NCBI GenBank assembly: GCA_944321295.1
Contig: CALUKU010000022.1
Coordinates: forward strand, 1 to 54,566
Length of the DNA stretch: 54,566 nucleotides
Origin: an uncultured Prevotella sp.
GTDB taxonomy: Bacteria > Bacteroidota > Bacteroidia > Bacteroidales > Bacteroidaceae
Direction: 5' to 3'
The translations under genes and the position numbers were made by a program. This document shows positions 9,033-16,681 of this stretch, one piece after another. Position 1 is the first letter of the stretch, and every line of letters starts with the position of its first letter. A model generated the notes under the pieces. That model saw only the letters and a program-made list of their open reading frames with translations. It was not told the origin of the DNA and searched no databases.

Positions 9033-9725
9033 TTATGCATTGATTTCCTTCTGCGCCAGCGTGTTCATCAGGTTCATCATGTCTGCATTGCCGTATGTCG
9101 CCGCCACAAGGGCCGCCGTTTTCAGCACCACAGCCCTATATATGCCTTGCTCAATCTCATACGTCGTATTAGGCTCATCCGGCTCATTGGGCTTATCACA
9201 TCTTTTAATATATGCCAGCTCCGCCGTCGCCTCCGTACTGTCGCATGAAAAGAATTGTATAACGTTCTTTCCCGTGGACGTGTCCGTCGCAATCGCTATG
9301 TTCGGCCTTGACGGGTTGCCTCTTACTCCTTTCCACCTGCTGAACATCTGGTGATACAGCGCGCTGTCGACGGCTATCGTTGTGGTGACTGCGTGTGTCC
9401 AGTCCGACATCTTAAACAACACCATCCGCAGGTAATCGTCGGGTAGGGGAACTTCGCCGATCATCTTCTCCTCGTCAATCCATTTTATGGGCCAGCTCTC
9501 GCCGCTCGCCATGCGTGCTGGTTCCAGCTTCGACAACGGCGCGACGCTTCTCACGGCGTTCACCCCGTCCGCTATCTTGGATTTGATTATCTCCTCCATC
9601 TCCAGCGTGTCCGGGTCGAACGTGTTGCCGTCGCTGTCTGTGAATGGCGCAACGCTCGTGTTCTCGTCCATCGCCACCCTTACGTCCCTTATTATCGTCG
9701 CCTCGCTTACCTGCATCGTAGCCAA
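9033..9725 (-). CDS. Putative head-tail adaptor/connector protein
   Basis: 230 residues. The core PLPDDYLRMVLFKMSDW is typical of adaptor proteins in Bacteroidetes short-tailed phages (proline-aspartate turn, then an amphipathic strand with Trp). The C-terminal helix is alanine-rich and ends TLAQKEINA. The segment DKPNEPDEPN is encoded by a 9-bp tandem repeat (9168-9198), so part of the reading frame derives from a repeat that elsewhere in this phage is intergenic. It sits two genes below the capsid-like gene in the leftward operon. The adaptor role is inferred from context and pattern, not from a certain family match. Confidence 0.6.
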   Translation of the reverse strand: MATMQVSEATIIRDVRVAMDENTSVAPFTDSDGNTFDPDTLEMEEIIKSKIADGVNAVRSVAPLSKLEPARMASGESWPIKWIDEEKMIGEVPLPDDYLRMVLFKMSDWTHAVTTTIAVDSALYHQMFSRWKGVRGNPSRPNIAIATDTSTGKNVIQFFSCDSTEATAELAYIKRCDKPNEPDEPNTTYEIEQGIYRAVVLKTAALVAATYGNADMMNLMNTLAQKEINA

Positions 9726-9746
9726 ATATGATTTGTAAAAGTATCT

Positions 9747-10160
9747 TTAAGCCTCCCTATGGGGAGGTTTGGTGGGGCTGAATATTATCTTCACCCCGTT
9801 GGCCTCGCCTGCGCTTATCGCCGCCTCCTGCGTCTTTATGTTGCTCCTCACAACTCCGAACTTGTCGGCAAGGTAACTCTTCGCGTCGGCCAGCGTCAGG
9901 AAGCTCATCTCCACCAGTTCCTTCTTGTCATAGCCTTTCTCCCTCTCCAGTGGAGAGGGTTGGGGTGAGGCTTCTTCCGTACTTTCAAGGTAAAACTTAC
10001 TCTTGAACCACGGGTGCCGCTCAATGCCTTTCTGCAGCTCCTCGTCGTCGGTTATGTAATACGCCCTGCCGTTCGTAGTGGCGTGGAACGCTATGCGCCT
10101 CATGCCCACTGAGAAGTGCGGCACAGTGTACCTGCTCACATATGTCTTTATCTTACTCAT
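9747..10160 (-). CDS. Small phage protein carrying an in-frame repeat insertion
   Basis: 137 residues. N-terminal beta segment (YVSRYTVPHFSVGMRRIAFH), then ITDDEELQKGIERHPWF as seen in small head-associated phage proteins, and a C-terminal LADAKSYLADKFGVVRSNIKT helix-extended-helix-like stretch. Residues about 63-74 (ASPQPSPLEREK) are encoded by a copy of the GC-rich hairpin repeat, and the last residues (SPTKPPHREA) come from a second copy overlapping the stop. The protein has therefore absorbed two repeat copies without loss of frame. It lies 102 bases downstream of the capsid-like gene. A head or neck role is likely from position; no function is known. Confidence 0.65.
   Translation of the reverse strand: MSKIKTYVSRYTVPHFSVGMRRIAFHATTNGRAYYITDDEELQKGIERHPWFKSKFYLESTEEASPQPSPLEREKGYDKKELVEMSFLTLADAKSYLADKFGVVRSNIKTQEAAISAGEANGVKIIFSPTKPPHREA
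9749..9780. repeat. GC-rich hairpin repeat, copy at a gene 3' end
   Basis: aagcctccctatggggaggt continues as ttggtggggctg. It overlaps the stop region of the 137-residue gene and supplies its last codons. One of about nine copies of the cctccc...gggagg...ggggctt family in this window. Confidence 0.75.
9935..9973. repeat. GC-rich hairpin repeat, in-frame copy
   Basis: A ccctctccagtggagagggt core continuing as tggggtgaggctt, located inside the 137-residue phage gene, where it encodes ASPQPSPLEREK without breaking the frame. Confidence 0.8.
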
Positions 10161-10174
10161 AATATCTTTTGATA

Positions 10175-10257
10175 ATCCCTCCCAGCCTCCTTACAAGGGG
10201 CAAAGTTTTGCTAAGCTAATCTTAAGCCTCCCCTTACAGGGAGGTTGGGAGGGGCTG
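10175..10257. repeat. GC-rich hairpin repeats, two adjacent copies
   Basis: A divergent copy (10175-10206) and a good copy (10222-10257, cctccccttacagggaggtt core) fill the gap between the capsid-like gene and the next gene. Confidence 0.65.
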
Positions 10258-10262
10258 TTTTT

Positions 10263-11708
10263 TTAGTCACCTTCGGGTTTCGGCGCAATCTGTACCCTCG
10301 CGTGCGCCCTTGCGTTCTTGAGCACGAGGCAGCTCACCTCCTGCAACACTTCCGCCGTCGAGTTCCTTATACCTGCCTTCTTAAGGTCAAGCTTGCTCTT
10401 ATCGAACGACAGGAAGATGCGCTTCTCCAAGTAGCCGTCCTCAAGCGCAAAGCCGTAGTCCGACATTCCCGCCTGGTCGAACAGCTCGTGATGTATGAGC
10501 AGCACCTCGCCGAAATCGGTCTTGAACGACGTGAACCTCAAATCCCATATTGCCACTGTTTCCTTTGCGCGGAAACGCTCGCTCTTTATCTTCGATATTG
10601 CGGCCACCAAGTCCGAACCGGCGAACAGAACCTTGCGCTTGGTCGAGGCAACGCCGATAAACAGGTCTTTCGAGAAGTCCACAAGGTCGCTCTCGTCGAT
10701 TACGAGTTTTGCCGTGTCGCCCGTGCCTTCCCAGTGGCCCAGCGTGATGTCCTTGCCGGCCATCCACCAAATGCCCTTCGTAAAGTACGTGAGCTGCTGT
10801 TTCTTCGATGCGTGGGCTATTACGGCCTTTGCGCCGAACAGCGAGCTGAGTTCGCGGGTTACCTTGAAGTCATACACTGCCTCTTCGTCCAAGTCGGAGA
10901 ACGTCCAGTTGGCCTCGTTCTGCCACATGCGCTCGAACGTCGACTGCTCCACCTGAAGCATGTAGTTCTGGCAATACTGCTCCTCGGCCGTCGGCAGGTT
11001 GGTGAACATGCCCGTCTGTGCGTCAAACTCCGAGCAGGCCTTGCCCATGCGCAGCAGGCGCGTGCCCTTGGCTATCACCGGCAGCCATATCGGCGTGTTG
11101 GTCGCGCTGTCCATGTTTCCGTTCACGGCGAACACCGACAGGTCGCCCGTCTTCTCGTCAACGCCGATTACCTTCAGCATAAGGTCGGGCTTCAGGTCGC
11201 CGCTCTGGTATGCCACGCCCTTGTCGTTCGTAATGGCCGCTACGCCCACTACGCGTATCGTGTCATCCTCGGTAAAGAGGTTAACGTCATCTACTTTTAT
11301 CGTAACGCGGTCGCCTGTCGCCTGTGCCGTGGTAGCTTCCTTAAGTGTCGTGTACAGAGGACGAGTGCCCACGCTGTAATACTTCGTCACCATCGACCTT
11401 ATGTGCCGTCCGCCCTTGCCGCGCGTTATCTGCTCCAGCGGCGTCGACATCGGTCGTATCTTCATTATCTTGGTGTCTAAGTCGGTTACGTGGAAGTCCT
11501 CGTCCGCATATCCCTCGGTATGGGTCACCGAGCTTGCGCCCGAGTTCTTAACGTCGTCAACCGACTCTACACCGTCGCCGGCCGTCGTCTTTCCTGCGTC
11601 GGGCAGGTCTGATGCCGCGGCGGCCATAATCACGTTGCCCGTTGCTCCCGTCAGCGTGGCAACAACAGTGAGCATGAAGCCCACAATCAAACTTAAATAC
11701 TTTTTCAT
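10263..11708 (-). CDS. Putative major capsid protein with hydrophobic N-terminal segment
   Basis: 481 residues from the ATG at 11708 (MKKYLSLIVG); an ATG three codons upstream is possible. The C-terminal half carries a capsid-like pattern: FTSFKTDFGEVLLIHHELFD, YLEKRIFLSFDKSKLDLK, GIRNSTAEVLQEVSCLVLKN and AHARVQI. It resembles HK97-fold capsids of the SU10/crAss-like type (from memory). It follows a scaffold-like gene, the normal gene order. Unusually, residues 1-33 look like a signal peptide or membrane segment (KKYLSLIVGFMLTVVATL, then GATGNVIMAAAASD). A phage protein of another kind exported to the envelope is the main alternative, but the C-terminal pattern and gene order favour capsid. 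Confidence 0.7.
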   Translation of the reverse strand: MKKYLSLIVGFMLTVVATLTGATGNVIMAAAASDLPDAGKTTAGDGVESVDDVKNSGASSVTHTEGYADEDFHVTDLDTKIMKIRPMSTPLEQITRGKGGRHIRSMVTKYYSVGTRPLYTTLKEATTAQATGDRVTIKVDDVNLFTEDDTIRVVGVAAITNDKGVAYQSGDLKPDLMLKVIGVDEKTGDLSVFAVNGNMDSATNTPIWLPVIAKGTRLLRMGKACSEFDAQTGMFTNLPTAEEQYCQNYMLQVEQSTFERMWQNEANWTFSDLDEEAVYDFKVTRELSSLFGAKAVIAHASKKQQLTYFTKGIWWMAGKDITLGHWEGTGDTAKLVIDESDLVDFSKDLFIGVASTKRKVLFAGSDLVAAISKIKSERFRAKETVAIWDLRFTSFKTDFGEVLLIHHELFDQAGMSDYGFALEDGYLEKRIFLSFDKSKLDLKKAGIRNSTAEVLQEVSCLVLKNARAHARVQIAPKPEGD

Positions 11709-11754
11709 CTCTCTCATATTTTTAATTGTTCATTTTTAATTTTTCATTTTTAAT

Positions 11755-11788
11755 AGCTCCTCCCCTTGGGGAGGTCAGGTGGGGCTTT
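11755..11788. repeat. GC-rich hairpin repeat between scaffold-like and capsid-like genes
   Basis: An agctcctccccttggggagg core, then tcaggtggggcttt. It ends at the stop of the scaffold-like gene. Confidence 0.75.
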
Positions 11789-12581
11789 AGTATTTCTCCC
11801 TCTTTGCGCTCTCCCACGGGTCGCTTCGCGTCGCGTTTGCAAGGAAGCCGTCCTTCGGCCTCGTCCTTGCCTGTCCGCCTCCAGGTATCATCGGCATACC
11901 GTCGCCCTTGCCCTTGCGCATCTTCTCACGTATGTGCTGCGTGCGCCCCGTAGCCTCGCCGTTCTCTTCTGCGGCCGCCACGTCCTTGTCATAGTTAAGG
12001 CCCTTATAGGCAAAGTCAAGCATGTCCGTCGTGATTATACCGGCCAGCAGGTTCCCGAACTGAGCGTTGATGAAATCACGTATGGTGTCCAGCTGCTCCG
12101 CATTTACGCCGTGAGCCTCCGCCCAGTTCTCTATCGTATCGCCCGACTGGTCTACGTTCTGCTCGAACTCTGCCTGCAGCTTGTCGTTTTCCTTTATCCT
12201 TGCGGCGTGCTCGTCCAGCGCGTCGGCAAAAGCCTTCACGTTCTCGGGCGTCGGGTCGTTCACCGCTTCCTTGAACAGGTCGCCGAAGTGTTCCATCAAC
12301 GCTACGCCCATCTGTTTTTTGCCGTCCAGCAGGTCGTTCATGAAGTAGGCGGCGTTCGGGTTTTCAAGAAACATGTTGTTCAGTTTCTCGTTGTCGGCGC
12401 GATAGCGGTTCAGTTCCTCGTCGCGGCTGTTGTACTCGTCGTCAAGTGCGGCGTAGTAAGCCTCCTCGTCGTCCATGTTCACGTCGGGATGTCTTGTCGC
12501 AAATCTCTCCCTGAACGTGTCCCTGCGGCTTTTCCGCTGTTCCTGCGCAGTATTCCCGTTATTGTCTTTCGTTTCTGCCAT
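11787..12581 (-). CDS. Putative scaffolding protein
   Basis: 264 residues, strongly acidic and almost entirely helical, with abundant Glu/Asp/Lys/Gln and few hydrophobics except a short ITTDMLDFAYKGLNYDKD segment. The N-terminus (NNGNTAQEQRKSRRDTFRER) is charged; the C-terminus is basic and Pro/Gly-rich (GMPMIPGGGQARTRPKDG), a common place for the capsid-binding end of scaffolds. It is the first gene of the leftward operon and immediately precedes the capsid-like gene, the classical scaffold-capsid order. No protease domain is visible. Function is inferred from position and composition. Confidence 0.65.
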   Translation of the reverse strand: MAETKDNNGNTAQEQRKSRRDTFRERFATRHPDVNMDDEEAYYAALDDEYNSRDEELNRYRADNEKLNNMFLENPNAAYFMNDLLDGKKQMGVALMEHFGDLFKEAVNDPTPENVKAFADALDEHAARIKENDKLQAEFEQNVDQSGDTIENWAEAHGVNAEQLDTIRDFINAQFGNLLAGIITTDMLDFAYKGLNYDKDVAAAEENGEATGRTQHIREKMRKGKGDGMPMIPGGGQARTRPKDGFLANATRSDPWESAKREKY

Positions 12582-12885
12582 ATATTTATTTTTTAGTTTA
12601 CAAGTTCACAGTCACAAGCATACATGCCTTGTCACTTGTATGCTGACTGCTCGTCGCTGACTGTTTGCTGACAAATTTATCCGCTTTTATTATTTTTGCC
12701 TGTATATCTGCGCAACTCGGCAAAATATTTTGTATTTTTGCATCAGCACATTTTTACATCCTTAATGTTTATGGCTTCCGCGCAGTCGGCGGCAGCCTGT
12801 ATTGGTTTCGCCTATCAGGCTCATAGGTCTTATCATCTCCTCCCTTTGGGTAGGTCGGGTGGGGCTTCATTTTTTGTCATTAAGG
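12582..12885. promoter_or_regulatory. Divergent intergenic region between the two phage operons
   Basis: This gap separates the leftward morphogenesis operon from the rightward terminase operon and must hold both promoters. On the plus strand TATTTTTG (12733-12740) fits the Bacteroidetes -7 element TAnnTTTG; on the minus strand TAAATTTG (12679-12672) fits as well. Neither has a convincing TTTG at the usual distance. The gap also contains cacttgt/ctgactgctcgtc-type short repeats (about 12602-12670), a GGCTCATAG-type 9-bp repeat (12808-12834) and a GC-rich hairpin repeat (12836-12868) ending just before the next start codon. Confidence 0.45.
12836..12868. repeat. GC-rich hairpin repeat upstream of the terminase operon
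   Basis: tctcctccctttgggtaggt continues as cgggtggggcttc, 18 bases before the start codon at 12886. Confidence 0.75.
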
Positions 12886-13341
12886 ATGCGCAACAAGGAC
12901 GACCGCAACGAGTTTAAGGAACAGCAGGACGCTGAAATAATGGACGCTTACCGCCGTATATTCAAGATTTACGGCGGCAAGGTTGACGTGCACACGCTCT
13001 ACAAAATGGTGGCGTTCGCCCCGGCCAGCCGTTTCTTTGTTTCACCTCGTCAGGCTTACCGCGTCATCATACGCATGATGGCCGGCCAGCCGATAACAAA
13101 CATGCGCCTCTCCAACCAGCGCATGTACCTCGAAATCTACCGCCGCGTCCAAGAGGAGTTGTCACAGCTCTCCCACAATTCCCAGCCCTCCCAGTCCTCC
13201 CTGAAATCAGTTATTGAGAAAATTGTCTGCCAGCCCGCTCCTGAAATGTACGTAGGAATACGCCAAATATCATTCATCATAAGCAAGGAGAAACGCAAAT
13301 GTTACGAAGAAAGAAAACGAAGATTGCGGCATTGCTTCTAA
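12886..13341 (+). CDS. Small phage protein upstream of terminase, candidate small terminase subunit
   Basis: The frame opens at 12802, but the upstream part is read from repeat sequence, so the ATG at 12886 (MRNKDDRNEFKEQQ) is chosen; 151 residues. It is basic and helical: a charged N-terminus, YRRIFKIYGGKVDVHTLYKM, VSPRQAYRVIIRMMAG (resembling a helix-turn-helix turn) and a Lys/Arg-rich tail. Residues LSQLSHNSQPSQSS come from a 9-11 bp tandem repeat at about 13160-13200. It is the first gene of the operon that leads to the large terminase, the place where a small terminase subunit is expected, but an intervening rhomboid gene breaks the usual adjacency. No firm family match. Confidence 0.6.
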   Translation: MRNKDDRNEFKEQQDAEIMDAYRRIFKIYGGKVDVHTLYKMVAFAPASRFFVSPRQAYRVIIRMMAGQPITNMRLSNQRMYLEIYRRVQEELSQLSHNSQPSQSSLKSVIEKIVCQPAPEMYVGIRQISFIISKEKRKCYEERKRRLRHCF

Positions 13342-13937
13342 GCCTTGCCATGTTCATATTGCTTTTCACCGACATTTCACCTTACGATGTCGGCATATAT
13401 GTCAGCAGACAAGCTTGTAGTGACAAGCCCACAGTAACAAGTAGTCAAGCCAATTTGACTTGCCGCTTGTCTGCTGACTGCTCGTCTGCTTGTCACTTGT
13501 CACTGAGAAACTGGTCTGCTCGTAACTTTACTTACCACTTCTTCCACGTGGGCGCCCTGCACCTATTCCTCAACCTGTGGTGTTTCCTTTCCTGTGTTTT
13601 CCTCGCTGACATGTCGGCCGGAAGGCTCTTTGCGGCTTATCTTATAGCCTGCACCGCCCCCGCCTTGTCGCCCGTGCCTACCGTCGGTTTCTCGGGCGTG
13701 TGCTTCGCCATCCTCGGTTTCGTCATGTGGCAGTCTAAAAACAAGCTGGAGTATAACGCCTACGTACTGCTCGGCGTTGTTCTGCCCCTTGTCGTCGTCC
13801 CCCACGCTCTCAACAACCTTCTCCACCTTTACTGCTACGCCGTCGCCGTAATCCTCGGCGCACTGCAACGTCTGCGCCGCCTAACCGTATTCGGCTTATT
13901 TGTCCCATTTGGCTTATTCGTCTTATCTGATTTATAA
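13299..13937 (+). CDS. Phage-encoded rhomboid-family intramembrane serine protease
   Basis: 212 residues with five or six hydrophobic segments. All rhomboid signatures are visible: HVGALHLFLN (H83, H88, N92, the H-x4-H-x3-N motif of the second core helix), GFSG with Ser132 (the nucleophile motif GxSG) after PVPTV, and H176 in the last core helix (NNLLHLYCYAVAVILG). The family cleaves transmembrane helices of other membrane proteins. The loop between TM1 and TM2 (about residues 36-75) is low complexity and encoded by direct repeats of cttgtc/ctgctcgt type; the C-terminal FGLFVPFGLFVLSDL is encoded by a 9-bp tandem repeat. It overlaps the preceding gene by 43 bases and lies 36 bases before terL, so it belongs to the phage operon. 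Confidence 0.85.
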   Translation: MLRRKKTKIAALLLSLAMFILLFTDISPYDVGIYVSRQACSDKPTVTSSQANLTCRLSADCSSACHLSLRNWSARNFTYHFFHVGALHLFLNLWCFLSCVFLADMSAGRLFAAYLIACTAPALSPVPTVGFSGVCFAILGFVMWQSKNKLEYNAYVLLGVVLPLVVVPHALNNLLHLYCYAVAVILGALQRLRRLTVFGLFVPFGLFVLSDL

Positions 13938-13973
13938 CAAAGTTCGGCGAAGGCCAATTATGCATTGTGCATT

Positions 13974-16049
13974 ATGAATTATGAATTAAATGACATCCTC
14001 CAGGAAGACGACCGCCGCCTTGCCGCAATCGCCGCTCCGTTCAACCCCGTCACCGGCGAGGGTTCCATCGGCGAGCGCGTCGAGGTGAGGATTAAGGACA
14101 TGCCGTCCACGCCCGTGATGTGGCTGCCTGTGGAGATGATGGATAATGAGTTCATAAAGCAGCTGCTTGCCGCCAAGACAATCAAGAACTTCATGCGCCG
14201 CAAGCGGTGGGAGTACAACGAGGAGAACATCGACTACGTAATCGAGGCGTTTATCCGCGTCCGCATACAGTACGACTTTCCCTTTTGGGCGGCGTTGTTC
14301 GTCATCATACAGGACAAAATATCGGGCCGCCTCGTCAAGTTCATTCTCAACCGCCCCCAACGCCAGCTTATATCCATGCTTGAGGACATGCGCAAGGCCG
14401 GTATGCCTATACGCCTCGTACTCCTAAAAGCCCGTCAGTGGGGCGGCTCCACCGCCGTGCAAATCTACATGGCTTGGCTCCAGCTCGTGCTGACCGTAGG
14501 CCACAGCTCGGCCATTGTCGCCCACCAGAAGAAGGCGTCTTACGGCGTGCGCAATATGCTCAAGCGTCTTATCGAGCATTATCCCGTGCGCCTCGTCCAC
14601 GCCCTTGGCGAGGGCTACAAGCCGGGCGAGCCCATCATCACGGGCACGCCTTCGCCAAACGTCATAAGCATTAAGTCGCGCCAGTGCGAGGTCGAGGTAG
14701 GCTCCGCCGAAAACCCCGACTCGGAACGCTCTGCCAACACTTACTTGGTGCATCTTACCGAGGTGGCGTTTTGGAAGTCAACCGAGAACAAAGAGCCAGG
14801 TGATATAGTGCGTTCCGTCTGCTCGGGAGTGCTGCTCCAGCCGCTCACGCTCATTGTCTACGAGAGCACGGCCAATGGCACGGGCAACTTCTTTCAGGAG
14901 GAGTACGACGCTGCCAAGAGCGGCGAGAGCAATTTCCGCGCGCTCTTCATTGCATGGTGGCAAATCGAGATGTACTCTCTTCCGTTCAAGGACGAGGACG
15001 AGCGTTCCGACTTCGCCGTGTGGCTGTACAAGAACCGAATGGGCGCCAACGTGCCCGACAACCGCCACGAGCCGGGCAAGTATCTTTGGAGGCTCTTCGA
15101 GATGGGCGCGACGCTTGAGGCCATACACTGGTATGTCGTCAAGCGTTCGGAGTACCACTCCCACGCAGGCATGGCCGCCGAGTTCCCATCCGACGACATC
15201 GAGGCGTTTGTCAATTCAGGCAAGCGCATCTTCGACATCTACCTTGTCGAGAAGTTTAAGGACGCCTGTCGTCCGCCCCTCGCCGTCGGCGACGTGGTAG
15301 GCTGTGAGCGCAGCGGTAAGGACTGCCTCAAAGGTCTTAAGTTCGTGGAGGACAACCAAGGACTGCTTTGGGTTTGGGAGTTCCCCGAGAAGTTTCCCGG
15401 CGAGAAGGTCATGTACCGTTATCTCGTCACCGTCGACATCGGCGGACGCTCCGACGACTCCGACTTCTCCGTCATTTCCGTTATCGACCGCTACGACATG
15501 ATGGAGGGCGGACTGCCGCAAATCGTGGCCCAGTGGTACGGGCACATCGACCATGACTTGCTGGCGTGGAAAGCCGCGCAAATCGCCGCCTTTTATGATG
15601 ATGCGCTGCTCGTCATTGAGAGCAACACCCTTGAAACGAAGGACAAGAACCGCTACGTCAACGGCGATCAGTCGTCCTTCATCCTCAACGAGCTGAAAGA
15701 GGTGTACAACAACCTTTACGCCCGTAAGTCAACCGACACCAGCAGCGTGAAGGAGGGCGCGGAGGTCAAGTATGGCTTCCACACCAACGTAAAGACTAAG
15801 GGCGACATCATCTCGCTACTCATCGAGGTCGTCCGCGAGCACCTTTACATCGAGCGCGACAAGCGTTGCCTCGACGAATACCTTACCTACGAGGAGCATG
15901 ACGGCTCGTTCGACGCCATCGAAGGCAAGCACGACGACCTGCTCATGACGCGCGCCATCGGCCTGTGGGTCTGCTACAAGGAAATGCCGCGTCCTTACTT
16001 CGTCAAAATCGGCTCGCAGAACTACGTCGCCGCCGCCAACGTCCCGTAA
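13974..16049 (+). CDS. Terminase large subunit
   Basis: 691 residues from the ATG at 13974 (MNYELNDILQ); a TTG three codons upstream is less likely. It is the packaging motor. ATPase domain: Walker-A-like LLKARQWGGST at about 151-160, where Gly replaces the usual Lys before Ser/Thr and an upstream Lys (K152) may substitute; TYLVHLTEVAFW as the Walker B/catalytic Glu region (E263). RNase H-like nuclease: VTVDIGGRSDDSDFSVI (D488), LLVIESNTLET (E549) and GKHDDLLMTRAIGL (D654/D655), the expected three acidic positions. The length fits large terminases of Bacteroidetes phages. It follows the rhomboid gene and precedes an unknown 125-residue gene. Confidence 0.92.
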   Translation: MNYELNDILQEDDRRLAAIAAPFNPVTGEGSIGERVEVRIKDMPSTPVMWLPVEMMDNEFIKQLLAAKTIKNFMRRKRWEYNEENIDYVIEAFIRVRIQYDFPFWAALFVIIQDKISGRLVKFILNRPQRQLISMLEDMRKAGMPIRLVLLKARQWGGSTAVQIYMAWLQLVLTVGHSSAIVAHQKKASYGVRNMLKRLIEHYPVRLVHALGEGYKPGEPIITGTPSPNVISIKSRQCEVEVGSAENPDSERSANTYLVHLTEVAFWKSTENKEPGDIVRSVCSGVLLQPLTLIVYESTANGTGNFFQEEYDAAKSGESNFRALFIAWWQIEMYSLPFKDEDERSDFAVWLYKNRMGANVPDNRHEPGKYLWRLFEMGATLEAIHWYVVKRSEYHSHAGMAAEFPSDDIEAFVNSGKRIFDIYLVEKFKDACRPPLAVGDVVGCERSGKDCLKGLKFVEDNQGLLWVWEFPEKFPGEKVMYRYLVTVDIGGRSDDSDFSVISVIDRYDMMEGGLPQIVAQWYGHIDHDLLAWKAAQIAAFYDDALLVIESNTLETKDKNRYVNGDQSSFILNELKEVYNNLYARKSTDTSSVKEGAEVKYGFHTNVKTKGDIISLLIEVVREHLYIERDKRCLDEYLTYEEHDGSFDAIEGKHDDLLMTRAIGLWVCYKEMPRPYFVKIGSQNYVAAANVP

Positions 16050-16075
16050 GACAATGAGGATTACAGCCTAATTAG

Positions 16076-16145
16076 CCTCGGCTCATCCGGCCAATCCGGC
16101 TTATTCAGTTTACTCCCAATCCTCCCAGTTCTCCCAATTCTCCCA
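16076..16145. repeat. 9-bp tandem repeats of two types after terL
   Basis: ggctcatcc/ggccaatcc/ggcttattc units are followed by ctcccaatc/ctcccagtt/ctcccaatt/ctcccagac units, all with a 9-base period, filling the gap between terL and the next gene. Confidence 0.8.
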
Positions 16146-16180
16146 GACAACCCATTAATCAATCTAAAAAAACAAAGAAT

Positions 16181-16558
16181 ATGAAACAACAACAAACAAA
16201 CCGAAACCTGTCCCTCCCACGTCGGGGGAGTAGGAGGGGGCTTTTGAAACTTCTCAAAGCCCGCATCGCTTATTACTACGCCAAACTGAAGGCCGAGCAA
16301 CTAAACAAGTTCACCGGCCGCCGTTACTTCGTCCTCATGACCGACAACGGCAAGCTTATGGTAATGGACAAGACCATTTTCTACAAACTGCGCAAGCGAG
16401 GCCACATGCCAAGGCAAATACAGCCGCATATGCTCCAACGCATCTCCGTCTACTATACCGCAGGCATGTACAAAGGCCGCCTTTCGCCCTGCATGGCCGA
16501 AAAATCCGCCCTCATCAAAATGCGCCGCTACCTCAACTACATTCGCAACCTAAATTAA
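16181..16558 (+). CDS. Small basic phage protein
   Basis: 125 residues, very basic (many Arg/Lys/Tyr). The N-terminal LSLPRRGSRRGLLK is encoded by a GC-rich hairpin repeat (about 16207-16243), so the original start may be further in. The body includes GRRYFVLMTDNGKLMVMDKTIFYKL and YTAGMYKGRLSPCMAEK. The high charge suggests nucleic acid or phospholipid contact, but no family is recognised. It is the last gene of the rightward terminase operon and ends at a strong hairpin terminator shared with the convergent integrase. Confidence 0.6.
   Translation: MKQQQTNRNLSLPRRGSRRGLLKLLKARIAYYYAKLKAEQLNKFTGRRYFVLMTDNGKLMVMDKTIFYKLRKRGHMPRQIQPHMLQRISVYYTAGMYKGRLSPCMAEKSALIKMRRYLNYIRNLN
16207..16243. repeat. 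GC-rich hairpin repeat inside the N-terminus of a phage gene
   Basis: A ccctcccacgtcgggggagt core followed by aggagggggctttt. It encodes LSLPRRGSRRGLLK in the 125-residue protein. Confidence 0.7.
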
Positions 16559-16560
16559 AA

Positions 16561-16601
16561 AAAAGCGGGTGTGCAACCATTCAATCTGCACACCCGCTTT
16601 T
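16561..16601. terminator. Bidirectional terminator between phage operon and integrase
   Basis: A perfect 15-bp stem, aaaagcgggtgtgca (16561-16575) and its complement (16587-16601), with an 11-base loop. A-tract and T-tract flanks let it work in both directions, suiting the convergent genes ending at 16558 and 16676. Confidence 0.9.
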
Positions 16602-16645
16602 CTGTCTTTTTATCAATCCACGCTTCTTGTCACCCTCGGCGTATC

Positions 16646-16681
16646 AGGCCAATCAGGCTCATTCGGCTTATTAGTTTAAAT
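16646..16681. repeat. 9-bp tandem repeat at the integrase stop
   Basis: aggccaatc/aggctcatt/cggcttatt units touch the 3' end of the integrase gene; same family as those at 9168, 12808, 13887 and 16076. Confidence 0.75.

Noticed and set aside
10245-11480. 411-codon plus-strand frame opposite the capsid-like gene
   Set aside because: Antisense shadow; starts inside a GC-rich hairpin repeat and has no recognisable domain.
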